Positions 33,325 to 44,455 are shown, counted from the stretch's first letter. The stretch is 64,000 nucleotides of DNA from Charina bottae (GCA_023362775.1 JALMGJ010000011.1:24433501-24497500), one strand, 5' to 3'. Program-made: numbers and translations. Notes: a model not told the origin generated them from the letters alone.

Positions 33325-34932
33325 CAGTTGTAATCGAAATTATTCAGCCCCCATTGCAAATCAGGTTTATTGTCAAAATGTACAGACTTTCAGCTGTTTG
33401 CAATGAACAAATCAAACAAAAGCAATTGAAATAGCTCAACACAATGAATGCTTCAAGTGGTGTCCCCAAATTCAACTGAAAATGCAACTTATAATGACTT
33501 CTCCAGTCTCAAAATCATTCAGCCCCTTCATGGCAAGCATATTCAGTACTCAGTAGAGCACCACGAGATGCATAGCCAGACACCAGCTTCTGGCAGCGTT
33601 CCTGAGGAATCTTAGCCCATTCCTCATGAGCAATGGCCTCCAGTTCAGTAATATTCTTGGGTTTGCGTGCTGCAACCACCTTCTTCAAATCCCACCAGAG
33701 ATTTTCTATGGGGTTCAAGTCAGGTGACTGTGATGGCCACTGTAGAATCTTCCAGGATTTCTTCTGCATCCAAGTGTTAGTGGAATTTGAGGTATGCTTG
33801 GGATCATTGTCCTGTTGGAAGGTCCAATGACGCCCAAGCTTCAGCTTCCTTACAGACAAGATGACGTTTTCTCCTAGGATTTCCTGATCCTTCAATGAAT
33901 CCATCTTGCCTTCCACACGCTGCAGGTTTCCAGTGCCAGAGGATGCAAAGCACCCCAGAACATCACCGAGCCACCACCCTGCTTAACTGTAGGCAGAGTG
34001 TTCTTTTCAGCATATGCTTCATTCTTCTTCCTCCAGACATACCGCTGATCCATCGGGCCGAAAAGTTCGTTTTGTTTCATCGCTCCACAGAACAGAATCC
34101 CAAAACTTCTGTGGCTTATTTATATGATTTTGAGCATATTGGAGCCGACTTTTATTGTGCTTTTGGGTCAGTAGTGGTGTACGTCTTGGAGTTTTGGCAT
34201 GAAAACCTTCTGTGTTTAGTACACGCCTTACTGTGCTCACTGAAACCTCAGTGCCTGTTGCCACCAAGTCTTGCTGCAGCTCTTTTGCAGTCACTCGAGG
34301 GTTTCTCTCAACCTGCCTTCTCAGAAATCTGGTTGCAGCCATTGACAGCTTCCTTTTTCTGCCCCATCCAGGTAGTGTAACCACTGTTCCTTTAACTTTG
34401 AACTTGCGAACTACAGTATGCTTCCAACGGTGTCTCTGGGTACATTCAGTGCCTTCGCTATCTTTTTGTATCCTGTTCCTTGTTTGTGAAGGGCGATGAT
34501 CTCTTCTCTTACCTTTCTGGACCATTCTTTTGACTTAGCCATATTTCTAACATGCAGTCAAACGTGACACTCAACAAACCCCTAGCCAGTTCAGGTATTT
34601 CATGTGTTCCAGCTCAAGTATACCTGGTGCAACTAATGAAGCCCTTGATTAGTTGCATCAGATGTGCTTGAGACAACACCTGTTTTGCATACTGTACAGC
34701 ATGTGTGCTGTTGTGACAGATTCTATTCAGGGGGTTGAATAATTTTGAGACTGGAGAAGTCACTATAAGTTGCATTTTCAGTTGAATTTGGGGACACCAC
34801 TTGAAGCATTTGTTGTGTTGAGCTATTTCAATTGCTTTTGTTTGATTTGTTCATTGCAAACAGCTGAAAGTCTGTACATTTTGACAATAAACCTGATTTG
34901 TAATGGGGGTTGAATAATTTCAATTACAACTG
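33325..34932 (-). mobile_element. Full-length Tc1-type DNA transposon
   Basis: 1608 bp, TA duplications at 33323-33324 and 34933-34934. The inverted repeats begin CAGTTGTAATCGAAATTATT on the left and CAGTTGTAATTGAAATTATT (reversed) on the right and run about 210 bp with few mismatches. It encodes one transposase on the minus strand, now broken. Confidence 0.95.
33515..34541 (-). pseudogene. Tc1 transposase (DD34E), frameshifted
   Basis: The likely start is the ATG at 34541-34539 (MAKSKEWSRKVREEI). The frame is lost before the TVVRKFKVKG segment, then reads through the bipartite HTH region (ELQQDLVATGTEVSVSTVRR) to the first catalytic Asp in LWSDETK. A second break near 34030 separates this from the GSVMFWGA region, and a third near 33900 leads to the last part. 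There QQDNDPKHTS and NPIENLW supply the second Asp and the Glu, 34 residues apart (DD34E). The catalytic triad is thus present in sequence but split across frames, so the gene is dead. Normal Tc1 transposases are about 340 residues, which matches the span. Confidence 0.92.
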
Positions 34933-34934
34933 TA

Positions 34935-36514
34935 TTTATCAGATATATAACCAATCTGAATAGTATGGATTTAGCGCATTGTACAAACATGAGGACAGGC
35001 AGAATGAGCCTCAAATTGTCTTGCAAGCATAACTGGGTTCACACAACATATTAGACTAGATTAAAACGGGGTTGGATAATTTGTATTTCAACGTGTTGTA
35101 GGAATATAGCCAGTTTTTGGCTTACTCATCATTTCTATTCCCCTCCTCCTGTGAGACCCAATAGAGGCCCCATTTTTGGCCCCAAACCTTGCTTTTCTGT
35201 CTGTAGAGGTCGACTTCTATCCAGGCTAAACTCTAGCGCGCCGGGTGATGCTGCGTGTTAATATTTAGGCTGGGTAATATATGATCTCGTGAACTTGGGA
35301 GTGGCCGAAGTAATTGCTGCCCTGGCCCTGGAACGGTGCTTTCCCTTTGCACAATGGCTGCACCCGGTTTGCCACCCCACAGCTGTTTTCCCTCCAGCTC
35401 AAGAAGAGCTAACCGGGAAGAAAAGTGTATGCGTAGTCAGGGAAGGGTTGGTGTGACATGAAAGGGTGTGAAAAACATTTGAGTTTTTTGCCTTCCTCTT
35501 TGATGTATTGCCTTCATCTTTTGTTTTCATTCTAGGAAAGGCAAAGCAAAAGAACTGCATATGAGGAGAGGACCCCCCCCCCCAGCCGCCCAAATCTAGC
35601 CAATCTGGTATCATCCAAATGCCTTGAAGAATTACTGCTACTGCTATTATCTCTGGACTGAATGGGGGGAAAAACAGTATATCTCCACAAACAAAATGAG
35701 CTATGTGATAAAAATCAACTAATTTTTAGACTTCTGCTAAAAAACATGTTTACATGCCATGCTGGATGATTAATGTGCACAGGAGTGCTCATGAGTGTTG
35801 CACAAGCTAAATTAAAATGCCTATTTCCTGGGTGGGTTCCCTGTAATGCTAAGCCATATGATGTGGAAACCTGCCCAGTATGGTTTGTAAATCAAGCTTT
35901 ATGGCTTAGCATGTTAAAAAAAAAAGACATGACTTAGCACCATGTGTAAACATTAGCACTGTGGTCAAACTATGATTACAACCATAAGAAAACTTTCCAG
36001 TTCTCTAAGCAGGTTTCATTTGGATTTGATATAGTTTGTCCCATATAAGATCTGATCAAATGCTTAATTAATCTCAGTGCTGGCAGAGGGCAGCCCTCCA
36101 GTTTTTGTTGGAGTAGAATCTCCATCATCCTCCATCACCTCTGGCCGTGTTGTCTACCTGTGATAGGTATTGGATTTTTAGACTTTATAATCTTTATAAA
36201 TTTATAAGTTTAGACTTTATAAAACTTTATAGTGGGTGCTACAACGATTTCCATTCTTCCACAACAAATAGTTATTCCAGTTTTAGCTACAATTAGCACA
36301 TTAATTGTTCCTCCAAATTGGAGGTGGAGAATCTGTTGCTTCTAAATCAGTAGATCCCAACCATTTCCTTTATGAGGACTACCACACCGGCAAGCTTCAT
36401 AAGAAACTCTAAAACTGAATTTTAAAAATGGACAAAGTTTTGCAAGACTGCCAAATCTTCATGATGATAACGATGAGTCTGGTGCCTACACTGGACCACT
36501 AGTGCTCTTCTGCT
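34935..36514. other. Non-coding with dispersed repeat words
   Basis: Contains the 'aagccat..gtgtgaac' type repeat near 35040 and 35830-35960, a C run at 35574-35583, and a hAT remnant near 36080-36160. No gene recognised. Confidence 0.35.
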
Positions 36515-36527
36515 TTAAATGAAAGGT

Positions 36528-36864
36528 AGGGAAAGGGAAAGGTTCCCCCCGCACAGTTGTGCAGTCGTGTCCGACTCTAGGGGCCGGTGCTCATCTCCGT
36601 TTGTTAGCCGAAGAGCCAGCGTTGTCCGAAGACGCTTCCACGGTCATGTGGCCGGCATGATGTGCGCGGAATGCTGTTACGTTCCCACCGAAGTGGTACC
36701 TATTAATCTACTTGCATTTGTATGCTTTTGAATAGCTAGGTTGGCAAGAGCTGGAGCTAGTGCGGGAGCTCACTCCGTCACGCGGGGCTAGGGATTCGAA
36801 CCTCCGAACGTGCGATCTTCCGATTGACAAGCCTGGCGTCTTACCCGCTGAGCCACCACGCCCC
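36528..36864 (-). repeat. Family-1 SINE, full length
   Basis: Target duplication TTAAATGAAAGGT at 36515-36527 and 36865-36877. Complete head with B box GGTTCGAATCC on the minus strand. Confidence 0.93.
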
Positions 36865-36877
36865 TTAAATGAAAGGT

Positions 36878-38557
36878 TGCAGCCATGTTTTTAACATTTT
36901 TTGGAAGTCCAACAATCACGGTGGAAGGGGCAATGATGCAAAATGGGTTGGACTGTTTTGTTCTTTTGTTTTTTTAAAAAAAAAGTATGCTAAGCCTACT
37001 GTCAGACCTATGCTATAGTTTTCATGTTTCTGGCCTCAAAATGGGAGAAATAGTTCCATTGATTTTCAACAATAGTGTTCAGAGAAAGCTCCAGGGATGA
37101 CAAAATATATTGCCCACGCCAGCATTAGATGTTCCTGATCTACTATTCTAAACAGTCTAAGTCAGGTTGACCAGTGATTGTAGTCCAGCACCATCTAGAA
37201 GATTTTTAGTTCCTTATGTAGTTTACAGTATATGGGCTGGGTTTGCACAACATGCTAACGTAGGTTTACATGAAATTGGACAGTTTGTGGTTTGGCATAC
37301 TGTGGGAACTTAGCAAATGTCTCAGTATGTTATGTGAACAAAGCTACCTTGTTAAGCCATTATAAGTGCTTTGTTTTATTTCTTATTTTTTTCCCATAGT
37401 GTGTTATGTGAACACAGCAATTATATTTTGTTAGCTCAGGTCAAGCATTTAGCAGATTGTGTGAGCCAGCCATGGTTTTTCTGCAATGCCTTTTAGCAAA
37501 TAAATATAAAGGAGCATCTGATATTGCCACCTTTATGTACTGTATATAACAGCAAGCACACAAGCTGGCAGTATCAGTCATAAGATAACACCATTCTGAT
37601 TCATAACCCAATTCTCCAACAGTTTTGCTGTTTCTCAGCTTAATGGCACATTTCTCTGCATGCAGATTCCTTCTCCCAGTCCCCTGTAGGGGTCCGACTC
37701 AAAGTGCATTGTGAGGCAGGACAAAGAGTAGCTTGACTGCCCATTAGTGCCCATTGTTCTCCCCCAAGCAAGAGCCCAAACAAAGAAGCCCTTTAGGGCT
37801 ACCATATCTGGACTGCAAAGGTCAGAGGACCATTACATGGAAGCAAACAGAAAAGATTCAGATTTTTTGCAGCTCGGATATGGTAGCCTGTAGCTCTGAT
37901 CATCCCAAATCATCCTCTGGGATGTTCAAAACTCCAAGGTAAAAATCAGAGATGCATGATTCCCACAGACACTGGAAAACCTTCCAGGAGTACAAGCGCA
38001 AAGTACAGTGATAAGAAAAGTTAGCAAACTTTCCAGGTGGTTTGGTACAGACTCGGCTAAGGACATACCTTATCCATTTAACTGACACTTCATCTTTCAA
38101 ACAATGAAACTAATATGGAAGACCTACTTCCAAGTTATACTACATTTCCTTCATTCTCAACAAGTGCAATCTGGCATAAACAAAAATATATTGTTTGAAT
38201 TAGCACTCTAGCATCCGTTCCTCAAACACATATAACCACTGGGAGTGAAGTGCAGCACCAACGTTCTGCATTGGCGCAGATGGAGAATCTTGCAACTCTC
38301 ATGTAAGCTGCACAGTGCTTTGAATTCAGTCTCCAAAAGATGCTTCAGATCATGTGGGTGCATGAAAGTAGCACCTGTGTGTAACATCTTAAAGTAGGTG
38401 GGCTTTTCCCAAAATCAAAAGATGTGGCTGCTTAAGAAAATGCAGATAGGTGCTACACTTGCACACTCTCATGCACTATGAACCTTCTTTTAAAGCCCTG
38501 CACATCTCTAGTAAGTTATCGCTATAAACGTTATTTTATTAGAGTTATTTATTAGAG
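36878..38557. other. Non-coding, no clear gene
   Basis: A dispersed 'gtgtgaac..catgctaa' repeat lies at about 37240-37480. No exon or other repeat supported. Confidence 0.35.
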
Positions 38558-38915
38558 CCAGTTTGGCCTAGGGGTTAAGGTGCTGGGCTAGAAACCAGGA
38601 GTCTGTGAGTTCTAGTCCCACCTTAGGCATGAAAGCCGGCTGGGTGACCTTGGGCCAGTCACTCTCCCTCAGCCCTAGGAAGGAGCCAATGGCAAACCAG
38701 GAGACTGAGAGTTCTAGTCCCGCCTTATGCATGAAAGCCAGCTGGGTGACCTTGGGCCAGTCACTCTCCCTCAGCCCAACTCACCTCACAGGGTGGTTGT
38801 TGTGGGGGAAATAGGAGGAGGAAGGAATATTAGGTATGTTCGCCGCCTTGAGTTATTTATAAAAATAATAAAGGCGGGATAAAAATTAATTAAATAAATA
38901 AATAAAATAAATAAA
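38558..38915 (+). repeat. Chimeric SINE: type-A body joined to type-B copy
   Basis: A type-A head and body (to ggagccaatggcaaacca, about 38698) is followed at once by a second head segment (gagactgagagttctagtcc) that continues into the type-B body (aactcacctcacagggtggt) and the L2-like tail (gttcgccgccttgagttatt, aataataaaggcgggat). The tail ends in AAATAAATA repeats. Confidence 0.85.
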
Positions 38916-38930
38916 CCCTGGAAATCACAG

Positions 38931-39369
38931 GTAATCCTTCATTTTAAAATCATGGGTAAGTAGGGATGTTAATACTTTTGATCAGCTTACTGCCAATCAA
39001 ATGTTAAACCATTTGAGTTACAGAGGGATTTGAATGGCCTAAAATGTATGAAATTAAATTAAAAGAGCTCCTGATTTCACAGTTTGGTGCAGGTGCATTT
39101 AGCCATGACTGAAACTCTCAAATTGTATTGGAATGCACTAAGCGTACAGCATTCTTTAAACAAAAAATTAGAGTATTTCTAAGTTGGATTTAATGTGTTA
39201 TTTGTAAGAACAATGGAATAAAGAGTTTGAATATTCCACACAGTAACCAATTAATGGCTAAGGGTCTTAAAGAATTTTAGATATGTTTCATGAGAAACAT
39301 ATTTATTTTAAGATCACATCTTAAGATGAGGTCAGTTCAATAGAGATATTTGTTCACATTTAGGTGATA
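38931..39369. other. Non-coding, no recognised feature
   Basis: AT-rich; nothing identified. Confidence 0.4.
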
Positions 39370-39377
39370 CTCCAGAG

Positions 39378-39629
39378 CAGGGCTTTTCAAAGTGCTGCCG
39401 CTGGCGACACACCAGCGGCAGCGGTGGCGCGCGCGCGCACGTCGACAGTGCGGGGGGGCGTGCGGTGGCGCGCGCGCACGGTGACGGCGCGGGGGGGCGT
39501 GCGGTGGCGCGCGCGTGCATGGCGGCCGCCGTGCATGCATGCGCCGCCGCTTCCGGGTGGTGTGGCGACACACCATGCTGTGTGTGGCAACACACTTTTG
39601 TGTCGCGACACACAGTTTGGAAAGCTCTG
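39378..39629. mobile_element. CpG-rich hAT MITE with internal CG tandem repeats
   Basis: 252 bp with a perfect 8-bp duplication CTCCAGAG (39370-39377, 39630-39637). Inverted ends CAGGGCTTTTCAAAGTG / CAGTTTGGAAAGCTCTG. The interior repeats a unit GCGGGGGGGCGTGCGGTGGC with GCGCGCGC runs. Related to 22618-22854. Confidence 0.9.
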
Positions 39630-39901
39630 CTCCAGAGAATGGGGTGAGGTCAGCCTCACCATGTTTGAAGTATAACATGATGGGGGGATATTTACCCGTA
39701 TAATTTAGGCTTGTCCCACTATGTCCCTTTCTGATTTAATATCCAAAAGTTTGTTTTAAAACGGTATAAAGAACAGGTGAAGATGTATTATTAAAGATAT
39801 GAATGTACTCTTTAATTATATATTGAAAACTTGCAATGTTATCACTATATCAAGAATTAGGGATTCACTGAGCATGGAGGCAGCAAAAAAGATTATACCT
39901 G

Positions 39902-40058
39902 TGGAGTCCTTGGTGCTCTCTGAGCCTTGTTTTCTTGCAGACGTTTCATTGCCAGGCTAGGCAACATCTTCAGTGCGAAAAGGGAGTGGGACTTGCTCTC
40001 TGTTTATATATCATGGCTTGTCCTGCTTGTGTTGGTGGAAGTGTTGTTCTCTCCTTAT
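39902..40058 (-). mobile_element. PLE pLTR fragment with target duplication
   Basis: Minus-oriented; flanked by ATTATACCTG at 39892-39901 and 40059-40068, with the word again at 40144-40153. Near-identical to the plus-strand copy at 2300-2544. Confidence 0.78.
39930..39981 (-). ncRNA. Hammerhead ribozyme motif of PLE (intact core)
   Basis: On the minus strand, stem I UUUUC-GCA (39981-39974), CUGAAGA (39973-39967), stem II UUGCC/GGCAA, GAAA (39947-39944), ACGU-C (39944-39940), then UGC-AA-GAAAA (39939-39930) closing stem I. Every core position fits the hammerhead consensus. Confidence 0.75.
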
Positions 40059-40068
40059 ATTATACCTG

Positions 40069-40626
40069 AATATTTATATATAATAAATATAATCTATACT
40101 TAATAATACTGAATAATCTATACTGAATAATCTATACTTAGATTATACCTGAATATTTCAAAGATGACTAAGATTTACTGTCTTGGATTGCCAATATGTG
40201 TTCATTTTCTCTTTATAAACTGGCTTTTTGTGAGGCAAAGGAAAGACTATCAATATGATTCTGTAAATTGAAGGTTTAGTGATGTATTTAAAAACTGAGC
40301 TGAATGTTTTTCTATACATATTTTTGCTATTTTCTTTTTCCTTTTTGTGTTTGCTTTTTGTGTTTGATGTGGGTTTTTTCTGTGTTTTTGTCCTTTTTAA
40401 TTACTTTTTCCCTTCGTTTATGTACAAAACCAAAAAAATATATAATACATTGCATGTGCAGCAGCAATTTATCTCAGGCATGTGCATGCGCGCATGCACA
40501 CATACACTTTATTTATTTAATATATTTTAAATACTACTTCCTATGCCAAAACACCCTAAACTGGTGAATACACATACCAACCCACGTAAAAATGTGTGTG
40601 TGTGTATGTGTTTATGCCTAGAAATT
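40069..40626. other. AT-rich non-coding sequence
   Basis: Local duplications of 'aataatctatact' at 40080-40150 and a short (TG)n tract near 40592-40612. Confidence 0.5.
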
Positions 40627-41205
40627 TGTTGTTCAGTCGTTTAGTCGTGTCTGACTCTTCGTGACCTCATGGACCATAGCACGCCAGGCCTTCCTGTCCT
40701 CCACTGTCTCCCGGAGTTTACTCAAATTCATGTTCATTACACGGTGATGCTATCTAACCATCTCATCCTCTGCCGTCCCCTTCTCCTTTTGCCTTCAGTC
40801 TTTCCCAGCATCAGGGTCTTTTCCAGTGAGTCCTCTCTTCGCATTAGGTGGCCAAAGTATTTGAGCTTCAGTTTCAGCATCTGTCCTTCCAATGAGCAGT
40901 CAGGGTTGATTTCCTTTAGGATTGACTGGTTTGACCTCCTTGCAGTCCAAGGGACTCTCAAGAGTCTTCTCCAGCACCACAGTTCAAAAGCATCAATTCT
41001 TTGGCGCTCAGCCTTCCTTATGGTCCAACTCTCACAGCCATACATTACTACTGGAAAAACCATAGCTTTAACTATACGGACCTTTGTCGGCAAGGTGATG
41101 TCTCTGCTGTCTAGGTTTGCCATAGCTTTCCTCCCAAGGAGCAAGCGTCTTTTAATTTCATGGCTGCAGTCACCGTCTGCGGTGATCTTGGAGGCAGACA
41201 TTTTA
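40627..41205 (-). mobile_element. BovB LINE 3' fragment with RT C-terminus
   Basis: Minus strand. The frame from 41201 to 40737 encodes the BovB RT C-terminal region: LGRKAMANLDSRDITLPTKV, GCESWTIRKAERQRIDAFEL, WCWRRLLRVPWTARRSNQSI and GKRRRGRQRMRWLD, less decayed than the copy at 25447. The 3' terminus (reversed gttcagtcgtttagtcgtgt) is complete. The catalytic RT motif and endonuclease are missing because of 5' truncation. Confidence 0.92.
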
Positions 41206-41224
41206 AATTCAAGCAGAATGTTGC

Positions 41225-41345
41225 AATGGTTACAGTGTTGGACTGAGATTGGGGAGACCCAGATTCAAGTTCCATATCAACCTCATTGGGCCACTCTCGA
41301 GCAGTCAGTATCCTTCAGTCTAGCCTCTGTCAAGAGTTGTGACTC
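41225..41345 (+). repeat. tRNA-derived SINE fragment
   Basis: Head words caatggttacagtgttggac, gattggggagacccagattc, aagttcc resemble the tRNA head of other SINEs here. 3' part decayed. Confidence 0.5.
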
Positions 41346-41676
41346 CAAGTACAGTACGTGCTCTGAGTTTCTTAAAAGGAATGCAGGATTAAAATGTAGC
41401 AAATAAATGAATACTATCATATGTGGACAAGCGAGGGCTATTGCTTGATTGAAGAAACATGAGTTAATGACTCGGGACTTTTACCAGTTAACTAATTTCA
41501 TTGGTTAATTCAGAGCTACAATCTTATATTCACATAGCTGGGGTAAACCCCACTGAAATGGATCTGACAGAGAGACAGAACACTGGTTGTGATATAAATC
41601 TGCATATACTTTATGGAAGAGAAAGCAAGAGAGGGAAAAATATTACATCAATGTTGGGGAGAGCAGAAGGTAGAAC

Positions 41677-41802
41677 CCGTGTTTCTCAAACGTGGAGGCT
41701 TTAAGATGTGTGGACTTCAACTCCCAGAATTCCCCAGCCAGCATTGGAATTCTGGGAGCTGAAGTCCACATATCTTAAAGCCACCAAGTTTGAGAAACAC
41801 TG
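41677..41802. mobile_element. Palindromic hAT MITE
   Basis: Two arms of about 55 bp (gtgtttctcaaacgtgg ... gacttcaactcccagaattc and its reverse) nearly cover the 126-bp element. Flanking AGGTAGAAC and AGGTAGAC fit an 8-bp duplication with one indel. Confidence 0.85.
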
Positions 41803-42137
41803 AGGTAGACTATGGTTTCTTTGTTTCAGATAAGATGCAGGTGAGTATATTATTTTATGAGATGAATTTCCTGTTTTCAATGCTGCTGAGGTTATTATTA
41901 ACTGTGGCAAAAGAGAAGCGGGGAAAGGACGGCTGATAACTTTATGATATAGAAACACCGTTGTAGCTCGTATTGGCTTTTTGGAAAGTGGGGACTTAAG
42001 TCACGGAAACAAACAAGAGGGGAAAATATTACGGTCTCTCCTTTAGTCCCACTATCCCAATTCACAGGTATGTGTCCCACAACTGCTTTTAAAGAAGGGA
42101 ATCTTTCTGAATCATGGATCTCTCCCATCATTTATAA

Positions 42138-42332
42138 CAGCGCTTCCCAAACTTTATCCTTCATTACCCAAAAACGCTTATCAGAAAGTCCTTTTTACCC
42201 AATGTAGGTAAAACACTGTAAGTCAATTTAAAGGTCCCTGTTGTGATTGTGTAATGTGTTTGTACGTCGTTACCCAAAGAAAAACCACTTTTACACAGTT
42301 TTGGGTAATTTACCCAGGTTTGGGAAGCACTG
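42138..42332. mobile_element. hAT MITE
   Basis: 195 bp, ends CAGCGCTTCCCAAAC / GTTTGGGAAGCACTG, flanks ATTTATAA and ATTTATAG (7 of 8). The interior contains repeated TTACCCA/TGGGTAA words. Confidence 0.85.
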
Positions 42333-42340
42333 ATTTATAG

Positions 42341-42744
42341 GTTGGGCAGCCAATGTTCTTGAAAAGGCAATACTAGATTCTACCACTAGAGGGAAGACAG
42401 GCACTATCTTTGCATCTGCCAGCCCTCTGCAACAAAATGTGGTTTTTTGATTGTTTGTTTGAGATAACAAATTTCCTTTTTTAAGTAAATTGCAATCTGG
42501 CATGCTAGAACACACTTGGAACAATCCCTAGCACTACACTTTGGCTGGGATCACACCCATGCTAACCCCTAAATCTGGGTTAACAAAATATAATAGTTAT
42601 GCTTATATAACATGACATGCCCAAACAAATCAACCAAGTTATAGCTTAACATATGACCTGGTTCACACACCATGCTAAGCAAGAACTAGGTTCTCACAAC
42701 ACACTGAAGTATGAACAACCAGCTCTCTTTTAATCTAAACTGGC
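42341..42744. other. Non-coding with dispersed repeat
   Basis: 42545-42720 holds 'cacacaccatgctaagc' and related words of the dispersed repeat noted elsewhere. Confidence 0.4.
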
Positions 42745-42905
42745 AGCACCAAGCCAACCCTGGCTGATCTTGAAGAAGCTAAGCAGGGATGGGTCTACGT
42801 GGTACGTGGATGGAAGACCACAGGAAAGCTGGTTGTTGTAAGCTAGAGTGGGAACTTGAAAAAACATCTCAGAAGGCAATGAGAAACCATTTCCATGCAA
42901 TGCTG
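42745..42905 (+). repeat. 5S-rRNA-derived SINE
   Basis: A clear 5S order: accaagccaaccctggctga, tcttgaagaagctaagcagg, gatgggtct, ggatggaagaccac, then a body with gaaggcaatgagaaaccatt like other 5S SINEs. Confidence 0.85.
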
Positions 42906-42919
42906 TTAAGGCCGGCCCA

Positions 42920-43704
42920 GGATCTGTGTGAAGCAGGGGAAACCAGCAAGGGAGCAGCCATAATGTGGAAGTTGGCTGGAGAGCAGCGCTGGTGGTATGA
43001 AGGCCAATCCAAAGGTGAAGATGGACCTAATTTGCAACATCTGGGCCATAGGAGCTTTTTCTGGGTGCAGGAGTAGCTTCTCTCTCTTGCAGAACCACTG
43101 CAGCTCCTTGGTTCTCTGAGACATTTATGGAGATGAAGTGGCACAAGAGATACCTAGAACACCCCTGGAAAAAGACCTGCCTTAGATCTGACCAGTCACT
43201 AGTAAGAACTCATGTTCAAGCCTACATAGCAGCAATACGGGTGGCAAAAGAAAATGATTTGCCACTCTTATTGTGTCTGCTGAGTGCCATCTAGCAGCCT
43301 TTTTAACCTGTTCCCACCAACTGATGGGCGGCTGATATTTGGCAGGTAAAACTACCCAGATCAGAGCCGAGTTAGAATGTAATCCTCCTAGTCTGACTCT
43401 CTGCTGTCCCCACTTCTCTTTAATATATGCATGAAACCAGGATGGGGTCAGGAAACATCAGTATGCTGATGATACCCAGTTATATATCTCAGCCCAGTGC
43501 CCAACAGGTGATATAGCAGGTTGTCAGGGTGTGGATGGGAAGGAATAGACTCAGTCTGAATCCCTCCAAGACAGTAGCTCTGAGGGTCCAATGATTTCAA
43601 GGTAGCAGCATCTCTGATCCTGAATGGGGTTGTATTCCCCCACTTAGAAGTGTTCTGTAATTTGAGGGCCCTCATGGACTGTAGAGGGCATATGGAATGA
43701 CCCT
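42920..43704 (+). mobile_element. L2/CR1-type LINE RT region, left part
   Basis: Decayed coding sequence. The segment VQAYIAAIRVAKEN (about 43213) is typical of the linker before RT in this LINE group. SLFNIYMK and the catalytic box QYADDTQLYIS lie at about 43420-43490, and LNPSKTVAL near 43560. Several frame breaks. The matching C-terminal part lies at 53047-53260 beyond the provirus, suggesting one LINE split by later insertions. Confidence 0.75.
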
Positions 43705-43708
43705 GAAG
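43705..43708. repeat. Provirus target duplication, left
   Basis: GAAG directly before the 5' LTR, matching 52494-52497. Confidence 0.85.
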
Positions 43709-44002
43709 TAAAGAAGGCAGTACTGTGAAATCTGGCCCTGCAGCAAGGCGAAGAACCCCTTTAGGGCCGTGAGCAAAACATAGGGCCGTGAGCAAAACTA
43801 TAGGGCCGTGTGCAGAGTCATGTATGCAGTAGACATCTACTTTGTTTCTATGTTAAAACTGCCATTGTATGTTGTATAAATACTGGGGTTTTTGAACCCC
43901 TCGGGGTTCAGACTTTTGAATGCAGTTTGCATGCTGAACCTTGCGCAAATAAACCTTTCCTTCCCTGGAGAACTTGTGTGTGTCCCGTTCTTTCCTGCAA
44001 CA
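43709..44002 (+). repeat. 5' LTR
   Basis: 294 bp starting TAAAGAAGG and ending GCAACA, so the usual TG start is TA here. It contains three copies of TAGGGCCGTG(A/T)GCA, a TATAAATA box at 43875-43882, a GAACCC-CTCG-GGGTTC hairpin at 43894-43909 and AATAAA at 43948-43953. Confidence 0.95.
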
Positions 44003-44007
44003 TTACC

Positions 44008-44025
44008 TGGCACCCCAGATGGGAC
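44008..44025 (+). promoter_or_regulatory. Primer-binding site (tRNA-Arg type)
   Basis: TGGCACCCCAGATGGGAC, 5 nt after the LTR. It is the reverse complement of the 3' end of tRNA-Arg (CCT anticodon) as I know it, including CCA. Proline or glycine sites are commoner in gammaretroviruses. Confidence 0.75.
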
Positions 44026-44446
44026 TCTGCAAGGCGACATTTCGCTGAGGGCGGTACGGCCTCCCTCGGTCCGGTGGAGGGCCACTCCCAAAAACTCTCC
44101 AGGCGCCACGGGGTTAACGCTCCGGGAGACGCTAGTGACCCTCCGGCGGCACCGACGGAGCTCCCCGACCAGTCCAAGAACCCTTCTCGGAAGGAACGGA
44201 GGTCTGAACATACATTGTGAGTTCGAGTCTCACAATCCCTGGTCAGGACGAAAACGAAGCCGTCGACAGGCGAGTATGCACAAAAATTGAGAGTGCCTAT
44301 CCCGCTTGAGGATAGAAGAGGGGGATTGATCACCCCCCTGGACTCGGGGCGGTGACCCTAACAAAGTCCGTGCTAGGATGTGTGGGTTGGCTTAACTCAT
44401 CGCAGTTCCCGTGTGTGACCGTTGGAACGTCCAGCGCACTGGGTCG

Positions 44447-44455
44447 GTGAGAAGT
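44447..44455 (+). promoter_or_regulatory. Candidate splice donor in leader
   Basis: GTGAGAAGT about 20 nt before the gag ATG could serve the env subgenomic RNA. Not tested. Confidence 0.35.

Noticed and set aside
39332..39678. Arg/Ala-rich frames on both strands near 39.5 kb
   Set aside because: They arise from the CG tandem repeats of a hAT MITE bounded by an 8-bp duplication.
40279..40567. Phe-rich 83-87 aa membrane-like frame
   Set aside because: Comes from a T-rich low-complexity tract; no start context, homology or flanking support.
42745..42860. 5S rRNA gene
   Set aside because: Diverged from 5S rRNA and joined to a SINE body shared with other copies.
43810..44333. Overlapping frames of 115-141 aa in the 5' LTR and leader
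   Set aside because: They lie in LTR, primer site and leader; the LTR part recurs in the 3' LTR. They are chance frames.
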